36,712 nucleotides of DNA from a virus. The notes below the pieces were generated by a model that was not told the origin of the DNA, made no database searches, and saw only the letters and a list, made by a program, of their open reading frames with translations. Below, piece by piece: positions 1-10,400 of this stretch. Position 1 is the first letter of the stretch; every line of letters starts with the position of its first letter. Position numbers and translations under genes: made by a program. The stretch lies in IMG/VR virus record IMGVR_UViG_3300037517_001223, positions 1 to 36,712 of that record; one strand, written 5' to 3'.

Positions 1-1638
1 TTGACCACCACTTAAATTAACTCTATAATTTCTAATTGTAGTGATGCCTGTAGTTGCACCAATAACAATACTCGTACCAGCACCTGCAAAGTTAACAGCA
101 CCAGCAGCACTATTGATTAAGTTATAAGTTGTTTGATCAGTATTAAAATTAGAATCACTGTGTAAAATAGGATCACTAAAAGTAGATACACCAGTTACAT
201 TAAGATTTTGAATTGTGGCTGTGCCTGCAATATTGATATCACTTGTACTTGCAAGAGAAACAGCTCCAGTCTCTTGACTAATTTCAAAAATATTACCAAC
301 TCTAAAGTTACCTAACTGGTCTACAGATTGGAAGAATACACGACCACCATTTAATTGTACAGCTTCATTAGATCTAACTGTTAATGTGGGATCTTGTGTA
401 AATGTTTTTCCAGAACCAACACAACCAAAGTTATAACCAAATAATCTTAACTGTACACCAGCGCCATCACCACGAACACCAATCGTACCAAAATTAGAAG
501 CAGCACCGATTGCTCTTAAATCTGCACCAAATTTTTGATAGTCTGCCCAAAGAATTGTGCTAGCAGTACCAACTTGTGTGCTACCGTCAGATTGGAAAAT
601 TCTAACATCTTGTGTTGATCCAATACCAACAGCATTAAAGATTCCAGATCCTTTTCCACTAATGGTTACATAAGCACCATCAACAGATGTAACAGTACCA
701 ATAGCAACTGCGGGGCCACCTTGATAATACTTAATAACATAATTAGTGGAGATTGATGTTGTAACACCAGCAAGTTTTAAAGTAGCATTAGCTGTGCTAC
801 CTAAACCTACGCTACCAGAGACACCATCAATACTAACGCTAGAGAAATAAGAAAAGCTATTAACCCATTCAGATCTTGCCCCGTTGGTCATCTTCAGGGC
901 AGTTTGATTTGGTGTAATGAAAGTACACTCATTGAAGAGCATTGCTGGCTCTAGAGTGTTAGATTGAACCACACTACCGTCAATTAAAGCACCACGACCA
1001 GCAATCTTTGTTGTGGGATAATTATCTACAGTATCAAAACCATAAGGATCTGAAGCTGTTTGTGTTGAACCTCTGTTTAAAACAGTTACTCTTTCAATAT
1101 ATGGGCTTCTAGTGGTAGTGACCATGTTAGAAGCAAATTTAAATCCATAACCAGTATCAGTTGATGAATTATAATAAAAATTACCAATCGAAAGATCTTG
1201 AATGGTATTTTCACCATTCAAGAGAAAAGCATCTAATCTTTCTGTTCCTGCTGTTGGTTGAATGAAAGTAGATCTTAAACCATTACCACGTACAATAACC
1301 CCTTGTGGTACGGTTAATGGGAAGATTTCGGTATAAGTACCAGAACCAATTAAAATTGTATCGTTGGCTGTCGCAACTGTTAACGCTTTTTTAACAGTTG
1401 CGAATGCCGCTGAAATATTTTGACCGTCGTTTGTATCTAATCCAGTTTTTGTTACATAATAGGTTTGACCAGGATATCCACCGCCAACGTTAATAACAGT
1501 TTCAACACCACTTACGTCTTTTTTTAAGTAGGCTTTACCATCATATGTATTAATCGCTAATTCGCCTAATTGAAGATCACTGGTTGTAGGGATTTTGCCA
1601 GGTACTGCAGATCTTTTAATTCTGATTGGCGTGGACAT
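1..1638 (-). CDS. Tail fibre-like virion structural protein, 3' end cut by window edge
   Basis: An open frame of 546 codons starts with ATG at 1638 and runs off the left edge without a stop. The N-terminus (MSTPIRIKRSAVPGKIPTTS, then LQLGELAINTYDGKAYLKK) is the kind found on tail-fibre and structural proteins of T4-like cyanophages. Next comes a stretch typical of right-handed beta-helix domains (YYVTKTGLDTNDGQNISAAF, then a VPQGVIVRGNGLRSTFIQP-type turn), and low-complexity beta-repeats of the NLNVTGVSTF kind towards the truncated end. The start is well supported: a GGAG and an AAGG lie just upstream, and a GATAAATA late-type promoter sits 62 nt away at 1700-1707. Likely a fibre or fibre-associated part that contacts the host; the exact fibre part cannot be assigned. 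The same VTGVSTF-type repeats occur in the 2041-residue fibre at 4440-10565. Confidence 0.8.
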   Translation of the reverse strand, partial: MSTPIRIKRSAVPGKIPTTSDLQLGELAINTYDGKAYLKKDVSGVETVINVGGGYPGQTYYVTKTGLDTNDGQNISAAFATVKKALTVATANDTILIGSGTYTEIFPLTVPQGVIVRGNGLRSTFIQPTAGTERLDAFLLNGENTIQDLSIGNFYYNSSTDTGYGFKFASNMVTTTRSPYIERVTVLNRGSTQTASDPYGFDTVDNYPTTKIAGRGALIDGSVVQSNTLEPAMLFNECTFITPNQTALKMTNGARSEWVNSFSYFSSVSIDGVSGSVGLGSTANATLKLAGVTTSISTNYVIKYYQGGPAVAIGTVTSVDGAYVTISGKGSGIFNAVGIGSTQDVRIFQSDGSTQVGTASTILWADYQKFGADLRAIGAASNFGTIGVRGDGAGVQLRLFGYNFGCVGSGKTFTQDPTLTVRSNEAVQLNGGRVFFQSVDQLGNFRVGNIFEISQETGAVSLASTSDINIAGTATIQNLNVTGVSTFSDPILHSDSNFNTDQTTYNLINSAAGAVNFAGAGTSIVIGATTGITTIRNYRVNLSGGQ

Positions 1639-1655
1639 GTGCCTTATTTCTCCGT

Positions 1656-1685
1656 GGTATATACCGTAGGACAGTATGTACTGTC
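1656..1685. repeat. Two adjacent dyads in the leader of the fibre-like gene
   Basis: A perfect 10-bp palindrome GGTATATACC lies at 1656-1665. A second dyad, GACAGTA-TG-TACTGTC (7-bp arms, 2-nt centre), lies at 1670-1685. Both fall between the putative late promoter at 1700-1707 and the ATG at 1638, so they would be in the transcript leader. They could be RNA hairpins or protein operators; the sequence does not decide between these. Confidence 0.5.
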
Positions 1686-1699
1686 ACTATGCTATGAGT

Positions 1700-1707
1700 T
1701 ATTTATC
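1700..1707 (-). promoter_or_regulatory. Late-type promoter (GATAAATA) for the fibre-like gene
   Basis: On the minus strand the sequence reads AGATAAATAACT, matching the NATAAATA late motif known from T4-like cyanophages. It lies 62 nt upstream of the ATG at 1638. The same 12-mer recurs upstream of the capsid-targeted protein at 31212-31219. Confidence 0.55.
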
Positions 1708-1750
1708 TTATACTAACTTTGGCTCTATATAGTTAAACAAGCATTTTAAC

Positions 1751-2473
1751 ATGAATTTCAATTTTATTGATACTGACTCAATTCATATTAATGATAATTT
1801 AGAGTTAGAAATATCCACTATTCCAAACACAAATCATAAGATCTTAACAATAGATAATTTTCTTAAAAATCCTGAAGCTTTACAGGAAATTGCTAGCCAG
1901 CAATTATTTGAAAAGGAAGTAAATAATAAAAATGGCAGTCCTGGATGGATTTCAATTACTAATTTAAAATTTAATCAAATTACAACGACAGCAACATATC
2001 TAAGCGACAATTATTTTGATTTTTTTCACAGTAACAAAATAAGTTTACAATTTAATTTGTTTGAAGGTGGAATGCCTTGTAAATATACTTCTGTTCTTCC
2101 ACACGTTGACCAATCTTTGTGTGCGTTTCAAATATATTTAAACAACCCTGAAGATTGTTATGGTGGTACAAATTTCTATCGACATAAAAAATCTGGGTTA
2201 GAAGTTAACGTAGAGTATCTAGATTCAAACTTTAAAGAAACAGAATCATATTTAAAATTTAAAGATTATTTTAGTGAAATAAATCAAAATAATTATAATA
2301 CAATTTTAGATTCTAGGCAAATTGATAATTCAGAGTGGGAGTTAATTCATCACGTAGAAATGAAGTATAATCGACTAGTAGTATATCCATCATACATTTT
2401 ACACAGTGCATATATTGAAAAAGAATGGTATCAAGACACTAAAAGAATTGGTTTGGTTGGGTTCCTAAACTAA
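1751..2473 (+). CDS. DUF6445-like / 2OG-Fe(II) oxygenase-like protein
   Basis: A 240-residue protein resembling the DUF6445 group of phage and bacterial proteins, which share the double-stranded beta-helix of 2-oxoglutarate/Fe(II) oxygenases. The metal triad is visible: H118 and D120 in LPHVDQS, and H218 in YPSYILHSAYI. R232 (TKRIGLVGF) is placed where the 2-oxoglutarate carboxylate would be bound. The block YLNNPEDCYGGTNFYRHK between them is typical of the family. If active, it would hydroxylate an unknown substrate; none can be inferred from context. It is divergent from the fibre gene to its left and is followed after 26 bp by an unknown gene on the same strand. Start is the first ATG; no strong ribosome-binding site is visible. 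Family call fairly sure, catalytic activity inferred. Confidence 0.7.
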   Translation: MNFNFIDTDSIHINDNLELEISTIPNTNHKILTIDNFLKNPEALQEIASQQLFEKEVNNKNGSPGWISITNLKFNQITTTATYLSDNYFDFFHSNKISLQFNLFEGGMPCKYTSVLPHVDQSLCAFQIYLNNPEDCYGGTNFYRHKKSGLEVNVEYLDSNFKETESYLKFKDYFSEINQNNYNTILDSRQIDNSEWELIHHVEMKYNRLVVYPSYILHSAYIEKEWYQDTKRIGLVGFLN

Positions 2474-2499
2474 ATATTACACAGTCATAGATTTATAAG

Positions 2500-3399
2500 A
2501 TGTTTGTAGACAGTTTTATATCTAGCTTAGAGACTAATCAATACAATACATTGATAAACAATGAAATTGTAGATGAAGTTAGGGCATTGGAAGAATCACA
2601 AAATGCTCCATCTGCAATTTTACTTGAAAATAATCTAACAAACAACACTCACAAAGTTGTTTTTATAACTTTTCCTGATAACGGTCATTTTGATGTGTCA
2701 ACATTGTACAGTGAAATATTTCAAAAAAAAGCTCAAACAGTATTAGACGTATATGAAGATAAAATTCAAATAGAGAAAGGATATAGCTTTAATACTTTAA
2801 ATTTAGAAAATAGTTACGATGAAGATTTAACGATTAGGAAAGAGGTTAAATTAGCATTTGATGCTTGGAGTCCATACTATAAAAGATTTTTAGATTCTTG
2901 TTTTAATTGTTTTGATGGAGAAAGTGACAATTATTTAAACGGTCTCTATTCTAGCACAAACAAATTATATAATCGTTTAATTTGTCATGAATATCCAGAT
3001 GCTCAATTTGATCGTGACAAAAATATAATCGAACAACTATGTGAATTATATAAAATTACAGAAACAAATCAAGATAAGTTTGATTTAAATGAAATCATTC
3101 ATAAATTGCAGCCAATATTGGCAAAAGAAAATTTAAAATTAAATTATAGATTAATACAGTCTAAAAATCAATTTCAAGAATTTGAAATTATGATTTATCC
3201 CATGGTACATGATGCAAGAAATGATATATTTTATTTTACCCTAGATCATTTAAAAAATATAGAATTATTAAACTTTACAGTAGTAGAAGAATTAAAAAAT
3301 TGGGAGTCTGATCGTAGAAAATTTGGACATATTTCTTTAAAAATAATCAAACAAGATCGTATAAGATTAGAAGTTTTAGCTTCTTATGGGGTGTTTTAA
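2500..3399 (+). CDS. Uncharacterised protein, 299 aa
   Basis: I do not recognise this gene. It encodes a soluble, acidic 299-residue protein (many Asp, Glu and Asn), with no signal peptide or membrane segment. Residues 37-75 (PSAILLENNLTNNTHKVVFI region) look like a beta-sheet core; the rest is probably mixed alpha/beta. Codon use is strongly AT-rich like its neighbours. It follows the DUF6445-like gene by 26 bp and probably shares its transcript. Its stop codon overlaps the stop of the convergent glycine-rich gene (3396-3398), with no terminator hairpin between them. Position among fibre genes hints at a virion-related role, but this is only context. Confidence 0.6.
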   Translation: MFVDSFISSLETNQYNTLINNEIVDEVRALEESQNAPSAILLENNLTNNTHKVVFITFPDNGHFDVSTLYSEIFQKKAQTVLDVYEDKIQIEKGYSFNTLNLENSYDEDLTIRKEVKLAFDAWSPYYKRFLDSCFNCFDGESDNYLNGLYSSTNKLYNRLICHEYPDAQFDRDKNIIEQLCELYKITETNQDKFDLNEIIHKLQPILAKENLKLNYRLIQSKNQFQEFEIMIYPMVHDARNDIFYFTLDHLKNIELLNFTVVEELKNWESDRRKFGHISLKIIKQDRIRLEVLASYGVF

Positions 3400-4430
3400 T
3401 TATTGCTTGTAGCTCCAGCTAAAACTGACGTGCTTTCAATAGAAACAACTCTATTGTAACCTTCAATAGAGCCGCCACCACCTCCTCCGCCTCCGCCAGA
3501 GCCGCCGCCGCTGCCTCCACCTCCTGCTTGGCAGTTTCCACCAGGACCTTGACTGCCACTACTACCATCATTACCCCTAGCTCCTGCAGAACCCCAACCT
3601 CCACCAGATCCACCAGATCCGCCAGCGCCGCCACCGTTGCCTGGATTATTCCCAGCATCTCCTCCTGCAGCAGTCACTAAAGTAAGTGTAGAGCCATTCC
3701 AGCTATATCCTTGACCCACGCCACCATTTCCACCAGATCCACCGCTGTCACTTCCACCACCAACGCCGCTATCACAAGATTCACAATATTGCCAACCAGC
3801 AAAATCACAAGAAAAACCTCGTTTATTTCTACCTCCCCCACCTTCTTGTCCACCACCACCACCACCACCGCCAGATCCGCCGCCGCCATAAATTCCAGCA
3901 CCAGTTCCAACAATTTGAATATTTGATAATGTTCTTAATGATAAATTACCAGAACTTCCACTACCTCCTGTTCCCCCATTTCCACCACCACCTGCGCCAA
4001 CAGAAGTTGCACGATGACCAAAAATACCTCCAGATGTTAATTGAATTTTAATAGTAGAGCCAGCACCTGATGGAATAGTTAATGCTGGATTTGAATTTTG
4101 TGAGATAATAGAGCCATTTACATTAATGGTTTTTCTAATTGGTTGTGTATAATCAGATCCAAATAAACTTGTGCTGGCGTTTAAATTTTCCTCTACATTT
4201 GTAATGTTAGCAGTTATTGAAACGTTTACTCCATACATATTACTTGCAGAAATAGTTCCGCTTGTAGGAACGGAACCATTTGTTGAAGCAGTGGGGACAT
4301 AAGTTCCATTCCTATACAGTTCACTCATAGAAACTGATCCTGAACCAGTTTCTTTTATTTTAGTTCTAAGTTCACTAAAAGAAACTGATCCCGAAGATGT
4401 AACTGGGTTGGTGACAATCTGTATGGTCAT
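3396..4430 (-). CDS. Glycine-rich tail adhesin-like protein
   Basis: A 344-residue protein. Near the N-terminus it has three copies of a short motif, SGSVSFSELR, GSGSVSMSELYR and SGTISASNMYG, common in phage tail-tip proteins. A beta-rich middle follows (about 70-145). The last 200 residues are dominated by glycine runs (GGGGSGGGGGGGGQEGGGGR type), interrupted by a Cys-containing insert (FSCDFAGWQYCESCDSG) and ending in a short unique tail. Glycine-rich motifs separated by variable loops are the architecture of the gp38 adhesins of T2/S16-type phages, where they pack as polyglycine II helices and the loops bind receptor. There is no clear sequence homology to gp38, so receptor binding is inference. 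It begins 9 bp after the stop of the 2041-residue fibre, as gp38 follows gp37 in T-even phages. Confidence 0.65.
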   Translation of the reverse strand: MTIQIVTNPVTSSGSVSFSELRTKIKETGSGSVSMSELYRNGTYVPTASTNGSVPTSGTISASNMYGVNVSITANITNVEENLNASTSLFGSDYTQPIRKTINVNGSIISQNSNPALTIPSGAGSTIKIQLTSGGIFGHRATSVGAGGGGNGGTGGSGSSGNLSLRTLSNIQIVGTGAGIYGGGGSGGGGGGGGQEGGGGRNKRGFSCDFAGWQYCESCDSGVGGGSDSGGSGGNGGVGQGYSWNGSTLTLVTAAGGDAGNNPGNGGGAGGSGGSGGGWGSAGARGNDGSSGSQGPGGNCQAGGGGSGGGSGGGGGGGGGSIEGYNRVVSIESTSVLAGATSNN

Positions 4431-4439
4431 TTCTTTAAA

Positions 4440-7400
4440 TTACTTATTTTCTAGTTTATCTAGTCTATTAGATAGTTCTTTGATCGCTTCAATAAGAAGA
4501 GGAACCAGTTTTTCATACTGAACCGTCAAGTAATCAGGATTTGCAGGTGCTGGTTTAACAGCTTCAGGAAGAACTGCTTGAACATCTTGAGCAGATACAC
4601 CAGCAATTCTTTGATTTGAAGTAAATCCTAGGCTATATGCAAGATCATTAAAGTTGTAAGTAAATCCATGCAACTTGCAAACTTTATCAAGAGCATTTTC
4701 AATTGGTTCAATATTTGTTTTCAGTCTAATGTCAGAAGCAAATGCTGTAATATCACCAGTTACTGATAAGTTATTAGATGATGGATTGTAATAAATTCCA
4801 GCATCAGTATAAAGATTTTCATTGGTTGCAGAAACATTGTTACCATTTACAAAGGTTAGGTAGAAATTAGCATTAGTTGCAATGGCGTTAGTTTTAATCA
4901 GAGTTGCAGAATCAGCATTACCAGTAACATTTCCAGTGACATTACCACTAACACTGCCTGTTAATGGACCACTGAAAGACGTTGCGGTAATAGTTCCAGC
5001 ACTGAAGTTTCCAGAAGCATTACGTTGAACAACATAATTTGCCGTATTGGCTGATGTCGCATTAAGATTAATTGTCTTACTTTCGCTGTTATTAAATGCA
5101 GTGCTATTTGTGATTGTTAATGCACCAGAAACACCAATGCTATACTGAAGTGCTCCGTTATATTGTGTTGCACTGACTGTACCAGCATTTAATTGACCAG
5201 TGAAGGTGGAGACTCCAGCAACTGTAAGACGATTAAGTGCCGCAGTACCTGCACTTTGTACAATATTATTGCCACTATTATTAAATGTGGTGATTCCTGT
5301 ATGAACAGTGTTAGTATTATTCAGGAATGGTAATGTAGAAATACCACTTACATTTAATGTTGTTGGATTTAAAGTGTTAGCAACAACATTTTGAACAAAT
5401 GTGGTTACACCAGAAACTCTCAATCTATTAAGTTCTGCGGTTCCTGCAGTTTGTTGGATATTATTAGCACTACCACTAAATGTAGCAATACCAGTTACAC
5501 TTAAATTGGTTAATCCAATACCTGCTGTTCTTAAATTAGGGAACGTTGCAACTCCTACTGTTTGTTCAATATTTCCACGGAATGTTGAAACACCTAAACA
5601 ATCAATTGTACCAAATGTAATGTCATTGAATAAACCACCATTATCAAAGGTAACAATACCTGTAACTCTAAGTTGCTGAACAATAGCACCACCATTTCTA
5701 ATATCAAGAACGTCTCTTGGAATTGATGTATTAATACCAATCTTATCTGGTGTAATTACAGTAAGATTGGTTTCTTGGCTAACTAAACCAAATCTCTTCC
5801 AGTTGCTAGCACCAACGTTTACCCAACCAAGATAACCACCTGTAGTAGATGAAGAACTGAATACAATATCTCCTTGCGTTCCACTATAAGCTGGTGTAGA
5901 AATTCCAACGGTTAGTGATCTAGTCTGTGCAGCATTTCCCTTCATTAAGAATTGAACTGCCTCAATACCAGATGCAGAGTTTGAAGTTACTTTATTATAG
6001 AAGTTTAAAGGACCTCTGAATTCAGAGGATTGTACGTTACCACTACCACCATTAACCTGTAAAGTATTGGCAATCGTAACATCATCATAACTTACAGAGA
6101 GGCTGGAGTCTGCTTCGCCAACAAATGTTTGAGTAGGAATATTAACAGAGACTTCCTCGCCACTAACAGGATCAATAATCTTGTTACCAATGTAGAACTC
6201 ACCAGTATCATTTGTACCAGTGTAAGCTACTGTACCACCATTTTGTGAAATAGATTGGGTTAATAACTGCTCCTCTCTGGTAAGGTTTCTATTTTGTCTT
6301 TGTGGTAAAGCAACAGAATAGTTACCATGACCAAAACCAACATATTCAAATGTATGACCAGATGCACGAAGAATACTGTGTCTTCTTAGTTCAGTTGGAA
6401 CTACTCGGATTCTTCTTAATGTAGAGTTAGCATCATGAGATTCTGCCTTTGTGCCAAACTGTCCTCTAAGAATATTTGCAGTATTAGTTGCAGTGCTGAT
6501 ACCACCAGAGATTCTCATAACCTCATGGTCAACCTGTACATAATCACCAGTATTAAATCCAACAATACTTGCTAAAGTAATTGTGCTAGCAGTTGTGGTT
6601 AAACCTGCAGAAGAAATTGTACCAATACCTGCATAGAATGGAATCATTCTACCGCCAAGTTTTTCATTAATTTGGCTGGTATTTTCATTTTGTGATGCAA
6701 TAGCATTTCTAAGAAGAAATACACTTCCCCCAGTAAATGCAGCGGTATTAAATCCAGCGCCAACATAGAAAGTAAAGCTAGTAATTCCCAGTCTTTCTTT
6801 TAATGTAAAGGTTCCATTGTAAACTGTTTGCGCCGATCCTACAATAGTAAACTTATTACCTACTGCAAGACCATGAGATTGTGAAGTAATTACAGTTACA
6901 ATACCAGTGGTTGTATCTGTATATTGAATATCGGTGATTCCTTTAGTTTCATCCGAAAGATATAAGAATCCAGTATTCGCGCTAGTGTAAATGCCAGGAT
7001 TTACTGATGAAGTTACAGTTACTGATCTTGTACTGGTAATGCCAGAGATTCTGAATAAACCATTATATCCGCTATAGAATCTATTTCCTGTTGTACCAAC
7101 ACCAACAACTTGAATACAATCTCCAACATTATTATTGAGTTCTTGAACTCTGACAATTGCCTGTTGCCAACCAGCACGAGTGGTAACACCAACAACAGCC
7201 ATGGTTACGCCAATGCCATAACCAGAACCACCATCAACCAGAGTTACACCATTGATAGTACCAGCAGCACTGACTGAAATGTTTGCTGTAGCGCCTTCAC
7301 CAGTAATTCCAATACCAATTAGAGATGCATTATAAAGAACCGTTGCAATACCACTATAACCATAGTTTGTACCAAAACCACTAATAGAAAGTCTTCTAAT

Positions 7401-10400
7401 AGAATTTAAGTTATGTTGCACATCAGTATAGTAAGTGGTAACACCAGAAGTATGAATTGCATTTGTAATTGCAACACCAACTCTATTGTCTTTGAAGAAA
7501 GTCTCTACAACTTCTTTAGTAATGCTGTTTTCTCTATCATTTACATGAACTTTTCCTAACTTTTCATTAGACGCATAGCTAACTGCAGCAATTGGATCGG
7601 TATCATAATTATCTCTATCTCTGGTAGGATATAGATTTGCAATGTTTTGTGGGTATTCATCGCCGATAAAATAAGCATCATTAGGAGAAACATTATTAAG
7701 TAAGCATGTTAGATGGTAAATACCATCTGCTTTATTAAATTCTTGTTCTTGAACCGTATTAATTCTGTAAATTGTGTAGGTGTTTCTATATGCATCTCTA
7801 GAAACTGTTGGCAGATTTTCATCACGGCTGGATGAAACATTAATATAAGCACCAGGATTTGAAGAAAGATTGACAGTAAATCCTTTGCTGCTGGTAATTC
7901 CTACGATTGGGAATACGCCATTAAATCCAGAATTAGCTGCGCCAACAGGGTTGTTTACACTCTTAATTTTATTAATTTTTACTCGGTCACCCGCATTTAA
8001 ACTATGTGGTCTTTCTGTAACAACTGTACAGATTCCAGCAGATTGATCGTGAACAACACTGTGAATAATTCTAAGATTTCTTTGATCTGTTGGATCAGTT
8101 ACAGTTGCAAACTCAGCAGCGTTTCCAACTCCAACAGTTTTACTTTCTTGAATAACATAACCAATTGAAGGTGGCTTAGCATTTGCTGCAGTTGTGCCAT
8201 ATTCTTTTGGAATGATGTATCTAAATCTATAAATTCTATCTTCTACAGCTCTAGTGTCAGACTGACGGGTAATATAAGACTTAGAGCTAGCATCTGTTAA
8301 GGATGATTTATATTGAATGAATGCTGGATAAATTGTATTTTGTGAGGTCGTTGCAGCACCAACAACATACCAATTTTTTCTTGCAGTATCATATTGAATT
8401 GGGTGACCAAAATCACCAGGAATCTTATCAGATACTCTACTTACAATCGTAAGCAAACCACCAGAAGTATTTGATAATGTTAGAGGAACAGGTGTGCCTG
8501 TGATTGCATCATTAAAGCTCTTTGCAAGTTGTACTTGATTAGCAGACAATCCACTAACAATTGCATAATAAATGACATCTGCAGATAAGCCATCTGGCAT
8601 TGCAGCATTATCACTGAATACTCTTACAGATTCTCCAGTAAAAAGTTCATGGTTTCTTTCAAGGTTAAATGTGGTATTTGATGTAATGCTATTAGCAGCG
8701 CCAACACGAATTACTTTATAAGACTTTTCTGCCGATGTAGTGCTTTCTCCCGAAGGAACCTGCATCAAAATTGGTGATGATACAGTTACTTCTGAAGATG
8801 CTGTAGAAACAACAACTTTTAAGAGTTCTCCAGACTTAGCACCAATTCTATAAGAACTTAGAATGTTTGGTGGTGGATTATCAGGATCATTGAAATCGTA
8901 GAGATATAGTCTAGAAGTTGTACCTACGCCAGCTGTTGATGTTGACAGTCCAACATCTAAAGATACCCAACTTACGCTTTCTTCAGATTTATCAATTTCT
9001 TTTGGTGGAATGACGTGAGTAATATAACCAACATCATCACGATCAAACGATTGAAGTTGATAACCTCTTGATACTAAAGATTTTGCACCAAAGTTGGAGT
9101 TGGAGTTGGTGATTGACATGTCACCACCAGACTCTGCTAAGAAGTGATTAGCAAATCCAATAGCAAAGATTGATACGCACTGAATGAATGCTCCATTAGC
9201 AGCACGAATATGATAATTATTATATGCTGGCTTGTAAATTGCCTTTGAGTTTAAATGTAAAGGCTTATTTGCGTTTGAAGTTGTATTATTGTCTTGATAT
9301 TGCCCCGTAGTCTTATCATAAATTACAAACGCATCATCATCTTTTTGTAGACCAATACCAGTAAACTGTGCAACAACAATAGATTTGAATCCTGTTGCGC
9401 TTGCACCATCAGCATTAAGACCGCTCATGCCATAGGCTGATCTTAAGCTGCAGTTGAAAATATATGGGGAAGCACCACTTACGCTATCAGGTTCAACAAT
9501 AAGAGTTTCTCCACCAGTTAAAGAAGGATTTAAAGCACCTGGAGTTGCACTTGCTCGATACTGGAATCTTCTAGCACTGGATACACCAACAACATAATAA
9601 GAACCATTGAAGACTGTAGATGTAAATCCACTAATTCTAACAGAATCATCAATGTTTAAACCATGATCTAGTGCGCTATCGACAGTTATAAGATTTCCTA
9701 CTGCTGCAGCACTAGAAATGCCAATATCATTTGCGTTGACAGCACCAACAATTTTAAATTCTGGAGTATTTGGTTCAAAATCCAATGTTGATGGGAAATC
9801 ACCAATTGCTCTACCCGAACTATCACCGTAAGCTTGAGCAACTTTATAATAATACATCTGCAAATCAGATAATGCAGATGATGTTCCAACACCAACACCA
9901 TTTACACCATCAGCATACTCAAATACTGCTAATTTGTGGTGAGAGAAGGTAGGTGTTTTAGTATTGCCATTGTAGTCATAATAAACCGAATTGTTTAGAT
10001 CACCATCAAAGGCAGAAAACTGCCAAAAATAACAACCACCAGTAAGCTTAAACATTGCTGTACTGGTAATTCCTGCATTTGCTGGATCAGGAACAAATTT
10101 TGGTCTAATTTTTGTTTTACGAAGATCTAAACCAACAATTGATGTTCCTCTTGGAACAATTACACCACCAATGGTAGAGTTAAACTTATAAAGAACGTTG
10201 GAAGGATCTTCAATGTCATAATTAGAGGTATTTGTTAATTCTGTTAATGATGCTAAATTACCATTAATATCTCTATATTGAACATTACCACCAACGTTTG
10301 CAACAGATAATCCAGGTCTGTTATCAACATTATAAGTACCTGGATAAACTAAAACTGTAGTTTTGTCAAACTTATCGTTATTTTGACCAATATTATACGA

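Noticed and set aside
3419-3913. Open frames of 78-79 codons in other frames of the glycine-rich gene
   Set aside because: They are by-products of GGN repeats (runs of Val, Ala, Leu); low complexity and no start signals.
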